DNA from: Candidatus Colimorpha merdihippi
GTDB taxonomy: Bacteria; Bacteroidota; Bacteroidia; Bacteroidales; P3
Reading direction: 5' to 3'
NCBI GenBank assembly: GCA_018066145.1
Contig: JAGHRY010000092.1
Span: 1 to 35,012, forward strand
DNA length: 35,012 nt
The notes under the pieces were generated by a model. That model did not search any database and was not told the DNA's origin. It saw only the letters and a list, made by a program, of their open reading frames with translations. The stretch's first letter is position 1; each line of letters opens with the position of its first letter. Of this stretch, positions 25,126 to 34,971 are shown piece by piece. The position numbers and the translations under genes are program-made.

Positions 25126-27879
25126 TTATTTAAGTAAAGGGAGGATTTCCTTCTCGAACAAATCGCGGCGGATAATGCGATAGTGGGGATCGTATACCTG
25201 GTTGAAGTGTGCCGAGTGATGCACCACATATTGCCCTTTGTCCATAAAGGAGCGCAATAGGGTGGCATCTTGGTCGAAGTTCTTAGGTTGAGGCGTCACC
25301 TGGCGAACCACTTTTTCAATCCGCTCCCATTGGCCTCGCCAATCGTATAGGGGCATTTTATACGATAGTTTGGCACTCTGCATCAGCAGCTGCACAAATC
25401 TGCCCAGCTCGATTTTTCCATCTTGTATCAAGCGAATATTGACTCTTACAAAATTGTTTTCCACTCCAATGTATTCGTAGTCGGGGTAAGTGTGCGATTC
25501 GGGCTTCATCTGCGAGAGTTCGTTGACGATATACTGCACACACGAGGCGGAGTCTTTGATGATATGGCCGGGACCATATACATCCTGATAGCAGGCTTTA
25601 TATATGTCTTGCAGCTGTGCTTCAGGGAATTGACTCATGTAGTCGCCCAACACTTTGGCTGCCCGATTGGGCACATCATAGGCATGATTGTCTATCAGTT
25701 TCAAGATTTCCCGCGCATGTTTTATTGTTTTTCCGGTTTCCACTTTACAATATGTGAATCGCGTTTTCGGCCAATTGTTTTCATATTCCGAGAGGATGGA
25801 ATCGAACTGTTTTTCGTCAAAGGGTATTCCCTTTTGTTCTGCATCTTTTACAGCTTGGAAGAATTTATTCCAGCGCTGCAAATAGTACTGCGAAAGCAAA
25901 TTCCCCCATGCGCGATTGCCATAGTCGTTTAACACCGTACCTCCCCAAATGGTAATCAAAGTGTTGGCCTGCTGTTCATAGTAGTCTTGCTCTTCTTTAT
26001 CCTTGCCCCATGAGCGGGCGCTGCAAGTCCAGTCACACAATCCTATAGGTGAAAATTCCGATAAAAGAAGATCAGATTTGACAATCAGTTTTATTGCAAC
26101 TTGGGAATAGTGCTCCATGGATTCAAGGTCGTGACGTCGATAGGCATCGGTATAAGCATCGCGCACTTCCATAAAATGGTTGCCCAGCCATTGCGACAAC
26201 AGGTTGGCCAGGTCATAACGGTAGGCTTGCCGTGACGAGGGTTGCACCAGCAGTAGCCGTATGGCGCGAAGCAATGTGGCGTTGTCGTATGAATAATAAG
26301 GTTTGGTGTAATAGGTTCCATGGCCCGAAAGGGTGGGACGCGCCACCATTTGGCTTCCCAAGCCATAGAACGACCAATCTTTGTACACCGAATCCATCAG
26401 CAGCTGCCATGCTTCACGGGCATAGGGATTCGAACCGCCGTAGCGGGCATCGGCCCATTGCTGGGCAAAATGGCGGGTATGGCTGGCCGAATCAGTTCCC
26501 GCCCAAGCATGGTCGAAGAGATAATGGTATATCTGCGGACTATTATCAAAACCTTCCAGCGTAGAGCCTACCCCTATCATATTGCCGGGCTGGTCATGAA
26601 TGGCTTTGTCGTATTTGCTCCCAATGGCGGGAATATCGCCAACGAGCATGGTGTTGCCGCCAAAGTTGCCTAGGTAGCACCAGATGAATGGCTGTCCGTA
26701 GAAAGCCTCCGAAAGGCGCCACACTTCGGTCTTTTCGCAGAAATAGTCAAGCAATATCATCTTGCCCTGCGGCACGGCAGTAAGATAGGCTTTGAGCCGA
26801 TCGGGAGTCCACTGGCCGCGTTTGTAATAAAACACCCAGCTCATCTGCAGCCATCGGGCTTCGGCATCCACTTGCTGAAGCGAGGCATATATGTTCTTTG
26901 ACACTCCGGCCAGATAGTCGGGATCCCAGCTTGGAGGATCCATCTCGTTGAAGGGATCGAGCCCATAGATATGGTCGGTGCCATAGAGGGCTGTTTGTTT
27001 TTGCAGGTATTTCTGTTGGATGACAGCAAACAGGCTATCGGTGGAGTTCATAAAATAGGTAGGTTCAAAACCGCACCAGCTGCTGAGCCGCTGGACATCG
27101 GCCTTAGGGTAGCGCTCGGCTATCTGCCGCGGCACATGCCCTGCAAAGGCTGGCAGCACGGGTGTCATACCCAGCTGGCGTTCACGCTCTACAATATTCT
27201 TTTGCAGTTCTTTCTGGCCGTCAATCCAGCCTTGTGGAAGCGGTCCGCCAAAGCCATCGAGGTTGGCCATCCGGTGCCAAGGCAGATGCGCAGGACCGCT
27301 GAAATAGGCGCGTATCTCTTCGTCGGTCATACCCAACTCGCGCCACACTTCCTGCCACACGGCTTCCTGGCCGGTCAGCGATAGCGGCATATTGATGCCG
27401 TTAAGTGCCATCCAGTCAATCAAATGCTCCCATTGTTCCCATCGCCACCAAACCATGGTGTAGCCATAAGTGCAATAGTTCAGGAAGAAACGCGCTTGCA
27501 CGTCGGCCTTCCGATACACGCGTTCTTTCACCTTGGGCAGACGGCAGGGCAGTTCTATAGGGTCGCTGGAATACCACGATATGGTGGTATGGGCATACTC
27601 TTTCAAGTAGTGGTTCAACGCCATGCACATCGATATGTCGTTATTGGCTACGATGCAAACTTTATTCCCATTTTGGAAAAAGGTATAACTGTCATTCGCG
27701 GGGTTGGGCTCTATTATTGAATTGTGCTGAATGGCATTCCACTGCTTGTAGGTATGGAACTCTACTTGCCGCGCTTTGCTGCCCAAAATGCGTTGAGCCA
27801 ATTGCTGAGCAGCCTGCTGCGCATTTGCCGACAGTGCAACACAGCCTGCCAATAGGATAAAGATGAAGATTCTTTTCAT
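25126..27879 (-). CDS. Alpha-N-acetylglucosaminidase (GH89, NAGLU family)
   Basis: Signal peptide; CTYGYTMVWWRWEQWEHLIDWMALNGINMPLSLTGQEAVWQEVW, FSGPAHLPWHRMANLDGFGGPLPQGWI, YGLDPFNEMDPPSWDPDYLAGVS. Confidence 0.95.
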   Translation of the reverse strand: MKRIFIFILLAGCVALSANAQQAAQQLAQRILGSKARQVEFHTYKQWNAIQHNSIIEPNPANDSYTFFQNGNKVCIVANNDISMCMALNHYLKEYAHTTISWYSSDPIELPCRLPKVKERVYRKADVQARFFLNYCTYGYTMVWWRWEQWEHLIDWMALNGINMPLSLTGQEAVWQEVWRELGMTDEEIRAYFSGPAHLPWHRMANLDGFGGPLPQGWIDGQKELQKNIVERERQLGMTPVLPAFAGHVPRQIAERYPKADVQRLSSWCGFEPTYFMNSTDSLFAVIQQKYLQKQTALYGTDHIYGLDPFNEMDPPSWDPDYLAGVSKNIYASLQQVDAEARWLQMSWVFYYKRGQWTPDRLKAYLTAVPQGKMILLDYFCEKTEVWRLSEAFYGQPFIWCYLGNFGGNTMLVGDIPAIGSKYDKAIHDQPGNMIGVGSTLEGFDNSPQIYHYLFDHAWAGTDSASHTRHFAQQWADARYGGSNPYAREAWQLLMDSVYKDWSFYGLGSQMVARPTLSGHGTYYTKPYYSYDNATLLRAIRLLLVQPSSRQAYRYDLANLLSQWLGNHFMEVRDAYTDAYRRHDLESMEHYSQVAIKLIVKSDLLLSEFSPIGLCDWTCSARSWGKDKEEQDYYEQQANTLITIWGGTVLNDYGNRAWGNLLSQYYLQRWNKFFQAVKDAEQKGIPFDEKQFDSILSEYENNWPKTRFTYCKVETGKTIKHAREILKLIDNHAYDVPNRAAKVLGDYMSQFPEAQLQDIYKACYQDVYGPGHIIKDSASCVQYIVNELSQMKPESHTYPDYEYIGVENNFVRVNIRLIQDGKIELGRFVQLLMQSAKLSYKMPLYDWRGQWERIEKVVRQVTPQPKNFDQDATLLRSFMDKGQYVVHHSAHFNQVYDPHYRIIRRDLFEKEILPLLK

Positions 27880-27883
27880 AGTC

Positions 27884-28633
27884 TTACGATTTGACAGTTT
27901 TTTTGACGATGACAACACTCATTTCGTACAATGCGTATATGGGCAGCGCCACCAGCGTCAGGGTGAACGGGTCGCCCGTTGGGGTGATAACGGCGGCAAT
28001 AATCAATATTACTACTATGGCATGGCGGCGGTATTTGGTCATAAAATGCGACTTCAGCACCCCTATCTTGGCCAGCAGCCAGCACAAGATGGGCAATTCA
28101 AACATCACGCCCATCAAAAAACACAGCATCAGCAGCATTCCCACATACGAGGTAAGGGCTATCTGGTTGGGCACATCCGGACTCACTTGGTAGGTGCCCA
28201 AAAAGCGGAAGGTCAATGGGAATATCAGGAAATAGTTGAGTGCTACTCCCAGCAGAAACATCACATAGCCTCCGCCTACTGCGCGTATGGCATAGCGGCG
28301 CTCGTGTGCATAAAGCCCTGGAGCCACAAAATGAAACAGCAGGTACAGCACATAGGGCGATACTATCAGCAGTCCCATCCATAGCGACACCTTCATGTGT
28401 ACCAGAAACTGTTGGGCCAATTCGGGGTTGAACATATCTACATGGAAATCGGAGCTGATGCCTGTCAACCGGGTGAAGGTGCGATAGATAAAGAAGTCGG
28501 GGCTGCTTGGTGCCATAACGATGGCAAAAAGCCATTCTTTACAGCAAAAGGCGGCCACGGCGCATAACACCACGGCCACCACCGCCTTTACCAGATACGA
28601 GCGAAGCTCGTCCAAATGTTCCCAAAAGTCCAT
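27884..28633 (-). CDS. tatC: Twin-arginine translocase subunit TatC
   Basis: MDFWEHLDELRSYLVKAVVAVV, FFCVAPGLY-like region HFVAPGLYAHERR, six TM pattern. Confidence 0.93.
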   Translation of the reverse strand: MDFWEHLDELRSYLVKAVVAVVLCAVAAFCCKEWLFAIVMAPSSPDFFIYRTFTRLTGISSDFHVDMFNPELAQQFLVHMKVSLWMGLLIVSPYVLYLLFHFVAPGLYAHERRYAIRAVGGGYVMFLLGVALNYFLIFPLTFRFLGTYQVSPDVPNQIALTSYVGMLLMLCFLMGVMFELPILCWLLAKIGVLKSHFMTKYRRHAIVVILIIAAVITPTGDPFTLTLVALPIYALYEMSVVIVKKTVKS

Positions 28634-28655
28634 GCCGACTTTCGTTTATGCAATA

Positions 28656-28838
28656 TTATTTGTCTAGCTGGGGATCGTTTTTCTTAGGCTCTTCAATGCC
28701 GTTCATTCCATCCTTGAAACTCTTCACCCCTTTGCCAACGCCATGCATCAGCTCGGGAATCTTCTTCCCGCCAAAAAGCAACAGCACTACGGCTAATATT
28801 ACAATTATTTCGGTGGTTCCAATAAAAAGCATATTCAT
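28656..28838 (-). CDS. tatA: Twin-arginine translocase subunit TatA
   Basis: [40 protein letters not shown]. Confidence 0.92.
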   Translation of the reverse strand: MNMLFIGTTEIIVILAVVLLLFGGKKIPELMHGVGKGVKSFKDGMNGIEEPKKNDPQLDK

Positions 28839-28862
28839 TATTGTTTAGTATTAATATTCTCT

Positions 28863-30272
28863 TTATCCCAGTTTTTCAATCATCGCCATCTGACGAGGGA
28901 TATTGATCTGCTGGGGGCATTCGCTCAAGCAGCGGCCGCAGGCAATGCAATGTTCGGCCTGGCGGTCGGGGTCAACGGCTTTGTTGTAGTTCTTTAGATA
29001 GGCGCGGCGGGCCTTGCGATAGGCGCGACGTTCTTCTGATGAGGCATCTTCGGCCAGATCCTTAATGGCGTTACCCTCGTTGAGCATCTTGTTGTAGTGG
29101 GCAAAAATGCCAGGAATATCCAAGCCGTAAGGACAGGGCATGCAATACTGGCAGCCTGTACAGGGCACCAGCGACATGCCGGCATAACGATTGGCTATAT
29201 CGGCAAGCATCTTCAGTTCATCTTCGCTCAATGGCTTGTGGGGCGAGAGGGTGCGTATGTTGTCCTGCAGGTGCTCCATATAGGTCATGCCGCTCAGCAC
29301 GGTGAGGATACGAGGCTGGTTGGCAGCAAAGCGGAATGCCCACGAAGCCAAACTCTGATTGGGGGCGCGGCGCTTAAGCTCGTCTACGGCAAACTGAGGC
29401 AGGTTGGCCAGTTGGCCGCCCAGCAGAGGTTCCATCACGAATATGGGAATATTGCGCTCGGCCAATTGACCATACAGGTACTCAGAATTGGCATCGCCAC
29501 TGTCGCCATCTTCTGCCAAATCGCCAGCATGCTGCCAGTTGATATAGTTGTGCTGGATGAGCACATGGTCCCAATGAACCTTGCCATGGAGCGAAAGGGC
29601 ATAGTCGAACACTTTCACATCGCCATGGTACGAGAATCCCAAATTGCGGATACGGCCCAGCTTGCGCTGCTCCATCAGCCAATCAAGCATGCCGTTTTCT
29701 TCAAAACGCACTTTGAAGGCGGTCATAGGATCCATGGTCTCGCCGTCGACACCCTTGCAGGGAAGACCTACGCAGTGGAGCATGTAGAAATCCACATGAT
29801 CGGTCTGTAGCCTTCTCAGAGATTCCTCAAACATAGCCTTGCTTCCTTCGAAACTGAGGGTGTCGGGACTCATATTGGAGAGTTTGGTGCTAATCAGATA
29901 TTCGTCGCGGTTGTGGCGGCTCAAGGCAATGCCGATGGCTGCTTCGGAGCGGGCCTTGCAGTAGCGGGGGGCGGTGTCGAAAAGGTTGACGCCATGTGAC
30001 AAGGCATAGTCGGTAAGTTCGTTGATGCGGTCCTGATCTAGGTCGCTATCACGATTGCCTTCTTCTACTGTCGGCAGTCGCATCTGTCCGTAACCCAGCA
30101 CCGACACCTTCTCACCATGTGTACCGGTGCGGTATGTCATCTGGTCGGTAGGAACTTCGCCGAGTTCGAAACCTTCGGCTTGTGTCTTGTTGGGGCTATC
30201 GCATCCGGCTGCAATGGCAGCAGTTGCCAGGGTGCCAGCACCCAAACTCTTCAAAAAATCGCGTCTATTCAT
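28863..30272 (-). CDS. Aldo/keto reductase with C-terminal 4Fe-4S domain and Tat signal
   Basis: MNRRDFLKSLGAGTLATAAIAAGC Tat signal with lipobox-like end; AKR barrel (GVNLFDTAPRYCKARSEAAIG); Cys motifs CTGCQYCMPCPYG and CIACGRCLSECP. Confidence 0.9.
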   Translation of the reverse strand: MNRRDFLKSLGAGTLATAAIAAGCDSPNKTQAEGFELGEVPTDQMTYRTGTHGEKVSVLGYGQMRLPTVEEGNRDSDLDQDRINELTDYALSHGVNLFDTAPRYCKARSEAAIGIALSRHNRDEYLISTKLSNMSPDTLSFEGSKAMFEESLRRLQTDHVDFYMLHCVGLPCKGVDGETMDPMTAFKVRFEENGMLDWLMEQRKLGRIRNLGFSYHGDVKVFDYALSLHGKVHWDHVLIQHNYINWQHAGDLAEDGDSGDANSEYLYGQLAERNIPIFVMEPLLGGQLANLPQFAVDELKRRAPNQSLASWAFRFAANQPRILTVLSGMTYMEHLQDNIRTLSPHKPLSEDELKMLADIANRYAGMSLVPCTGCQYCMPCPYGLDIPGIFAHYNKMLNEGNAIKDLAEDASSEERRAYRKARRAYLKNYNKAVDPDRQAEHCIACGRCLSECPQQINIPRQMAMIEKLG

Positions 30273-30311
30273 ATATTATGAGAGTGTGTATTCTTTTAAT
30301 AATTTGTTTTT

Positions 30312-31583
30312 TTATTTATCGGTAATCTTGATGGTGGTCAGCTGCACCGGCTTGGCGTCGCGCAATTCAATCTTAAACCCTAACATGTCGTCAAGGGCGG
30401 CATCATATCCGTGCAGCATATCCAGTATCGGATTGCTGCGTTCTAGACAGTAGAATTTGTTCACCAGAGTCGAATCTTCGGCCATTTCAAATTCTTGGAT
30501 AATGCTATTTCCTCTTATACCCAAAGAATTGCTGCACAGGCGTGTCCATGCCATTCCCATATCCTTGCAGTCCATACTCATCAGTTCTTCGTGACCGTCG
30601 GCATATTTCAGCCACACTTCTTTAAGCATTACGGTGTCAGTGGCTATATGGCACGATTTCTCCATGGGTCCGCACACCATATCCACATATTGGTGGAACA
30701 GCTGGCTGAAATCGGGTTTGCGCGGAGTGTCGAATTTCACTTTCAGCATCACACGCTCCTCCAGGCTTTGGCCTTCAGGCACCCAATCATACTGCGCGTC
30801 GTCCTGCGTGCCCAGCGATGCCAGTTTGGCTGCTATCTCTGCCGGTTCTCCCACCATATAGAATTGGGTGGTAGCAGAGTCGAGCAGACTCAATTCGGGC
30901 GATTCCATGTCGAGGCTCTCGATATCGGTAAAGGCTTTCTGCGGCACCATTTCCATCGATATGCCGTTAGCCTCATAAGCCACCGGATCGCCTACCATCA
31001 TCAATGGCAGGATGATGGCCAAGCTGTTGTTGGCCACATGTACCAACGCCGAAAGCCAAAAATTGACATTGATGGTAAGCCAACTAAGCACCAGCGCCAT
31101 GCCGAAAATATCCACCAGGCCCAATGCGGATCCTAACGAGAATCCATTGAATCCCGACATATGGCATAGGGCAAAGCCTACCGAAGTGAGCACGGCATTG
31201 ATCCAGCGCTGTATATACAGGTCTCTCACCAGCAGCCACACGGCCAGCACGGCACCTACCACCAGGAGGCCCCACAGGTGCATCTCGCTGACGGTAAACA
31301 CCGTCATCAGCACCAGGCATACAATGGTCATCCAACGTTTGCCCACACCCCACAGGCGGAAACTGACTTCTTCCAATATAGGCTGAAAGAAGCATAACAG
31401 CATCAGGGTGAAGAAAGGCGACATCTGAAACAGGGCTTTGCCATATTCCATCAGGGTTTCCTGGCCGGCAGGAGCATACCCCATTTTGTCCATGATATAC
31501 GATGCCAGCATCGACCCCAGCCACAACGCCAGGCCAATCCACAGCATCGGAAGGTATCTTTTGTCAAATCGTTTCTTTTTCAT
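30312..31583 (-). CDS. CPBP (Abi/Rce1-like) intramembrane protease-like protein with large C-terminal soluble domain
   Basis: EEVSFRLW (EExxxR), FALCHMSGF (FxxxH-like), LVHVANNSLA (HxxxN) in TM segments. Confidence 0.75.
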   Translation of the reverse strand: MKKKRFDKRYLPMLWIGLALWLGSMLASYIMDKMGYAPAGQETLMEYGKALFQMSPFFTLMLLCFFQPILEEVSFRLWGVGKRWMTIVCLVLMTVFTVSEMHLWGLLVVGAVLAVWLLVRDLYIQRWINAVLTSVGFALCHMSGFNGFSLGSALGLVDIFGMALVLSWLTINVNFWLSALVHVANNSLAIILPLMMVGDPVAYEANGISMEMVPQKAFTDIESLDMESPELSLLDSATTQFYMVGEPAEIAAKLASLGTQDDAQYDWVPEGQSLEERVMLKVKFDTPRKPDFSQLFHQYVDMVCGPMEKSCHIATDTVMLKEVWLKYADGHEELMSMDCKDMGMAWTRLCSNSLGIRGNSIIQEFEMAEDSTLVNKFYCLERSNPILDMLHGYDAALDDMLGFKIELRDAKPVQLTTIKITDK

Positions 31584-31620
31584 AATATTAATATTAATGA
31601 TTGTACAAAGCTCTTCTTGC

Positions 31621-33189
31621 TTACCAGCGGCCTGAGGCACCGCCGCCACCCGAATGTCCGCCACCAAAAGAGCCGCCGCTGCTATGGGAGCCTCCACTCC
31701 AGCCGCCCGAGCTGCTGCCACCCGAACTGCTGCTGGTATCCTGCAGCCGGGGGATGCTCACTTGCGCCACTTCTTCGTGGCCGCAAAACTGACAATGATA
31801 GGTGGTTTGGCGCAATCCGCTGCTGTAGTGCGTGGCTTCTTTCAGCGTAACGGTTTTTATCTCTTTCTTGGTTCGGGCTCCACAGGCGCTGCATGCCGAG
31901 TATTTCGTATATGCAATGCCTTTGTCGGCCACCAAGGTTTCATGGCCGTTGGAACAGCGGTAGTGGCGATACTTCATCGACCCGATTTCATTCTCCTTCT
32001 TTTGTTTGTCGGTAAGCCTATTCAGCAAATCTACCGGTTTCATCTGCTGTCCGCATTCTGGACAGTTGCATAGGTCGGCCGATTCTTTGATGTAGCGCTT
32101 ATACATTTTATAGAAGAAGTATCCCACCCAAGGGGCGCAAATCATGGTTATCATCGATACGCCGTTGTTCATGGCTTTCTCGTACATCTGGCTCGGACGT
32201 ACTGCGCTGGCAGCCTTGGATTTGGCTTGGCGAATGGAGCGCCGGTTGTGCCACACGCACACCAGCGTCAGCCACAAGGCCAGCACCAGCCACATTTTTC
32301 TGCCATAACTACTAGGATCGCTGCCGCCTTCAATAAGGACCGAGCCAAATAAGAAAAAGGCTAATGCCGAAAGGCACAGCACCACATAGCGCAAACAGCC
32401 ATGGTGCTCCCAGGCGTTGCCATTCCATTGGGCTGATTTGCCATTGATGCCGTCGACAAAATTAGTGCCGTCGGCAAGCGTCATGCTTTTGCTTTGCGCT
32501 ACGGCAGCACCTTTCTTTTTGTTTTTGCGACCGCGAATCCACCCTTTTACCATGTTGAAGAATCCCACAAACATGGTTACAAAAGCAATAGATCCCATCA
32601 ATCCCCAAGGAAAACTATCCTGAAGCGTAGGTTCGGGAGCCGTGGGGTATTGCACTTGGCCATAATCGGCCACCATGCCTACACCTGGCACATCGCTACT
32701 CCCCCCGAGCAGTTTCACCAGTCCGAAAGCGCCTTCGCGCATGCCTGCGCTGTAGCGGCCTTCTTTCATCAGGGGGATTATCGCCTCATCTATCACTCTT
32801 TTGCAGATGACGTCCGGCAGTATGCCCTCGGTGCCGTAGCCCGTTTCTATCTCTATGGCGTGCTGGTCGTACACCATCAGCAGCAACAGCCCGTTATCCT
32901 TGCTGCGCTCGCCGATTCCCCATTTGCGGAACAGGTTGGTGGCAAAATCACGGGGGTCGTCGTCGCCGATGGAGTTCAGGGCTACAATAAATATGTCCAC
33001 GCTGTCGCGCACCCCCATGCAGGCCAGATTGATGCGTGCCTCGTCGGCATCGTCAATCAAGCTATCGGGGTCGCTCACATGTATGGAGTCGCTCTGCAAG
33101 CGCGTGTTGGGCACCTGTTCGATGGTCCACGACTGCGCGAATGCAGGCAGCGCCCACATCAGCAGCAATATCAATGAGATTCGTTTCAT
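31621..33189 (-). CDS. TPM-domain (YgcG-like) membrane protein with zinc-ribbon pairs and Gly/Ser-rich tail
   Basis: Signal peptide; DSVDIFIVALNSIGDDDPRDFATNLFRKWGIGERSKDNGLLLLMVYDQHAIEIETGYGTEGILPD; CNCPECGQQ, CSACGART, CQFCGHEE; C-terminal GGSFGGGHSGGGGASGRW. Confidence 0.85.
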   Translation of the reverse strand: MKRISLILLLMWALPAFAQSWTIEQVPNTRLQSDSIHVSDPDSLIDDADEARINLACMGVRDSVDIFIVALNSIGDDDPRDFATNLFRKWGIGERSKDNGLLLLMVYDQHAIEIETGYGTEGILPDVICKRVIDEAIIPLMKEGRYSAGMREGAFGLVKLLGGSSDVPGVGMVADYGQVQYPTAPEPTLQDSFPWGLMGSIAFVTMFVGFFNMVKGWIRGRKNKKKGAAVAQSKSMTLADGTNFVDGINGKSAQWNGNAWEHHGCLRYVVLCLSALAFFLFGSVLIEGGSDPSSYGRKMWLVLALWLTLVCVWHNRRSIRQAKSKAASAVRPSQMYEKAMNNGVSMITMICAPWVGYFFYKMYKRYIKESADLCNCPECGQQMKPVDLLNRLTDKQKKENEIGSMKYRHYRCSNGHETLVADKGIAYTKYSACSACGARTKKEIKTVTLKEATHYSSGLRQTTYHCQFCGHEEVAQVSIPRLQDTSSSSGGSSSGGWSGGSHSSGGSFGGGHSGGGGASGRW

Positions 33190-33220
33190 TGGCATCAAGG
33201 GTTTTGACGATTTGGATTTA

Positions 33221-33571
33221 TTATACGGTAGTATGTACTTCGCGTCCTTCAACATAGATGGCCGAGAAAGGGCGCACCGGGCACAGGTGTTCGCAAGCGC
33301 CGCAGCCGATGCAGGTGTTTTCGTTCACAGCCACTACCTTATGGCCGGTGCTGGCATCATCCACCAGGGTGATGGCACCCGTGGGGCAATGGCGCGAGCA
33401 AGCGTTGCAGGCCACGCCCTGACCCAGCAAACAGTTCTGAGGCACCGTTACGGCATGGCCGATACTGATGGCGCTCTTTTCTATTTCGTCAATTTTCTTG
33501 ATGGCCCCGGCAGGGCACACCTCGCTGCAGCGGGTGCAGTCGGTTTTGCAGTAGCCTTTATCGAAAGCCAT
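33221..33571 (-). CDS. 4Fe-4S ferredoxin-like C-terminal fragment of a polyferredoxin
   Basis: CTRCSEVCPAGAI, CNACSRHCPTGAI, CIGCGACEHLCPVRPFSAI; same frame as the upstream ORF, separated by one TGA. Confidence 0.8.
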   Translation of the reverse strand: MAFDKGYCKTDCTRCSEVCPAGAIKKIDEIEKSAISIGHAVTVPQNCLLGQGVACNACSRHCPTGAITLVDDASTGHKVVAVNENTCIGCGACEHLCPVRPFSAIYVEGREVHTTV

Positions 33572-33592
33572 TTCGGGTTGAAGCAGGGTGGA

Positions 33593-34585
33593 TCATCCGG
33601 TGGAGGGACGCAGCACCTTGCTGGGGCACTCGCTCACGCACAGCTGGCAGCCGGTGCAGCGGGTGCTGAAGTTTTTCAGGCTCTGGGCACCGAAAGGCTT
33701 CAGGGGCACCTTGCGCTCGGGCACCTGCTTGTCTTCAATCACAGCCAAGCCGCCATCCACTTTCTTCTCCTGGGCTTCCAGGGCCATGGCAGCAGTAACG
33801 GCAGCGGTGGTCACCACAAACTTGCGGCGCGAACCGTCTACATGCTTTTCTTCCTTCGCAGGACGGCCGTATTGGATTGCGCCCACATTGCAATTCTCGA
33901 TACAATCCATGCAGTTAACGCAGCGCGAATAGTCGATCTTGCGGTTTTCGCCATCAATGCACATAGCTTTGCAATTCTTGGCGCAGCGTCCGCAATGCAC
34001 GCATTTGGTTTCGTTGATATAGGGTTTCAGCAAACTGAAGCGGGCCACGGTGCCCAGCACCGTGCCTACAGGGCAGATGGTGTTGCACCACAAGCGGCCC
34101 CACACGGCCGACAATGCTGCTATCACCACAAAGGTAATCATGGCCACACATGCCACCACATTCATTCCCTGCCAGTGGAACACCGTGTTGGCCATGCGGC
34201 CAAAGGCACTATAAGGAGCCACCAGAATGGCCACGCCATTAATGCCCAGCACCATCAGCACCACAAATACGGCCAGCATAGTCCAGCGCAGCCAGGGCAG
34301 GCCTTTGCTATAGTGCATGTGGTTTTTCTTTACTTTAATTCCGATAGCATAGAAAAAATCCTGCAGCACCCCCATGGGGCATGCCACCGAGCAATACCAG
34401 CGCCCTGCCACCAGGCACACCAGCAATATGCCCACCACTACCACCAGGTTCAGCGCCATCACGGCAGGGAGGAATTGGATCTTGGCCAGCCAGCCCACAT
34501 AATTCTGGGCTTCGGGCACAGCAAACAGTACTACGATGCCTGCAAAAAACAGGACACCCAATGCAATTCTAAGTTTTTTCAACAT
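33593..34585 (-). CDS. Membrane-bound polyferredoxin (NapH/CcoG-like 4Fe-4S membrane protein), apparently truncated
   Basis: CSVACPMGVLQDFFY, CNTICPVGTVLG, CVHCGRCAKNCKAMCI, CVNCMDCIENCNVGAI, CTGCQLCVSECPSKVLRPSTG*. Confidence 0.85.
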   Translation of the reverse strand: MLKKLRIALGVLFFAGIVVLFAVPEAQNYVGWLAKIQFLPAVMALNLVVVVGILLVCLVAGRWYCSVACPMGVLQDFFYAIGIKVKKNHMHYSKGLPWLRWTMLAVFVVLMVLGINGVAILVAPYSAFGRMANTVFHWQGMNVVACVAMITFVVIAALSAVWGRLWCNTICPVGTVLGTVARFSLLKPYINETKCVHCGRCAKNCKAMCIDGENRKIDYSRCVNCMDCIENCNVGAIQYGRPAKEEKHVDGSRRKFVVTTAAVTAAMALEAQEKKVDGGLAVIEDKQVPERKVPLKPFGAQSLKNFSTRCTGCQLCVSECPSKVLRPSTG

Positions 34586-34607
34586 AGGAAATAATAGGAT
34601 TTTGATA

Positions 34608-34928
34608 TTAATTATCGCTATTGGTTTTTGCGTGATTCTTCTGCTCCTCAATCTTGGCTTCGGCAGCTTCGGCTCGCGCTTCGGCTTGTGCCAGGGCTCG
34701 GGCCGATTTCGACTCTTTATACATCCACCAAAACTGAATGCCGTGCACCAAGACCGTTCCCACGCCTAGGAAAAACAATGGCAGGTTGACCGGACTCAGC
34801 TTGATGGCATATACCACCAGGAAAATCGAACCTACAAGGTTCACCAAACGAATTTTCTTTTCGCCTCGCAATACGAACGAAGCCAAAATGATAACGACGG
34901 CAACAACGCCTATAGCAGTAGCACTCAT
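34608..34928 (-). CDS. Small membrane protein with Ala/Glu-rich C-terminal tail
   Basis: Three hydrophobic segments then ARALAQAEARAEAAEAKIEEQKNH; 22 bp upstream of the polyferredoxin gene. Confidence 0.65.
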   Translation of the reverse strand: MSATAIGVVAVVIILASFVLRGEKKIRLVNLVGSIFLVVYAIKLSPVNLPLFFLGVGTVLVHGIQFWWMYKESKSARALAQAEARAEAAEAKIEEQKNHAKTNSDN

Positions 34929-34963
34929 AATGTTATTATTATATTATTCATTTTTACAAAATG

Positions 34964-34971
34964 CAAAAATA
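34964..34971 (-). promoter_or_regulatory. -7 element TATTTTTG upstream of the small membrane protein
   Basis: CAAAAATA on the plus strand, 35 bp upstream of the ATG. Confidence 0.4.

Noticed and set aside
20017-33595. Alternative genetic code or stop-codon recoding explaining the disrupted genes
   Set aside because: All three stop codons are involved (TAG and TAA in ybjQ, TGA in the polyferredoxin), and other genes in the window terminate normally; independent lesions or sequence errors are simpler.
32855-34594. 579-aa plus-strand ORF
   Set aside because: Antisense to the well-supported TPM and polyferredoxin genes; its translation is low-complexity His/Gln/Ala-rich, as expected from the opposite strand of coding DNA.
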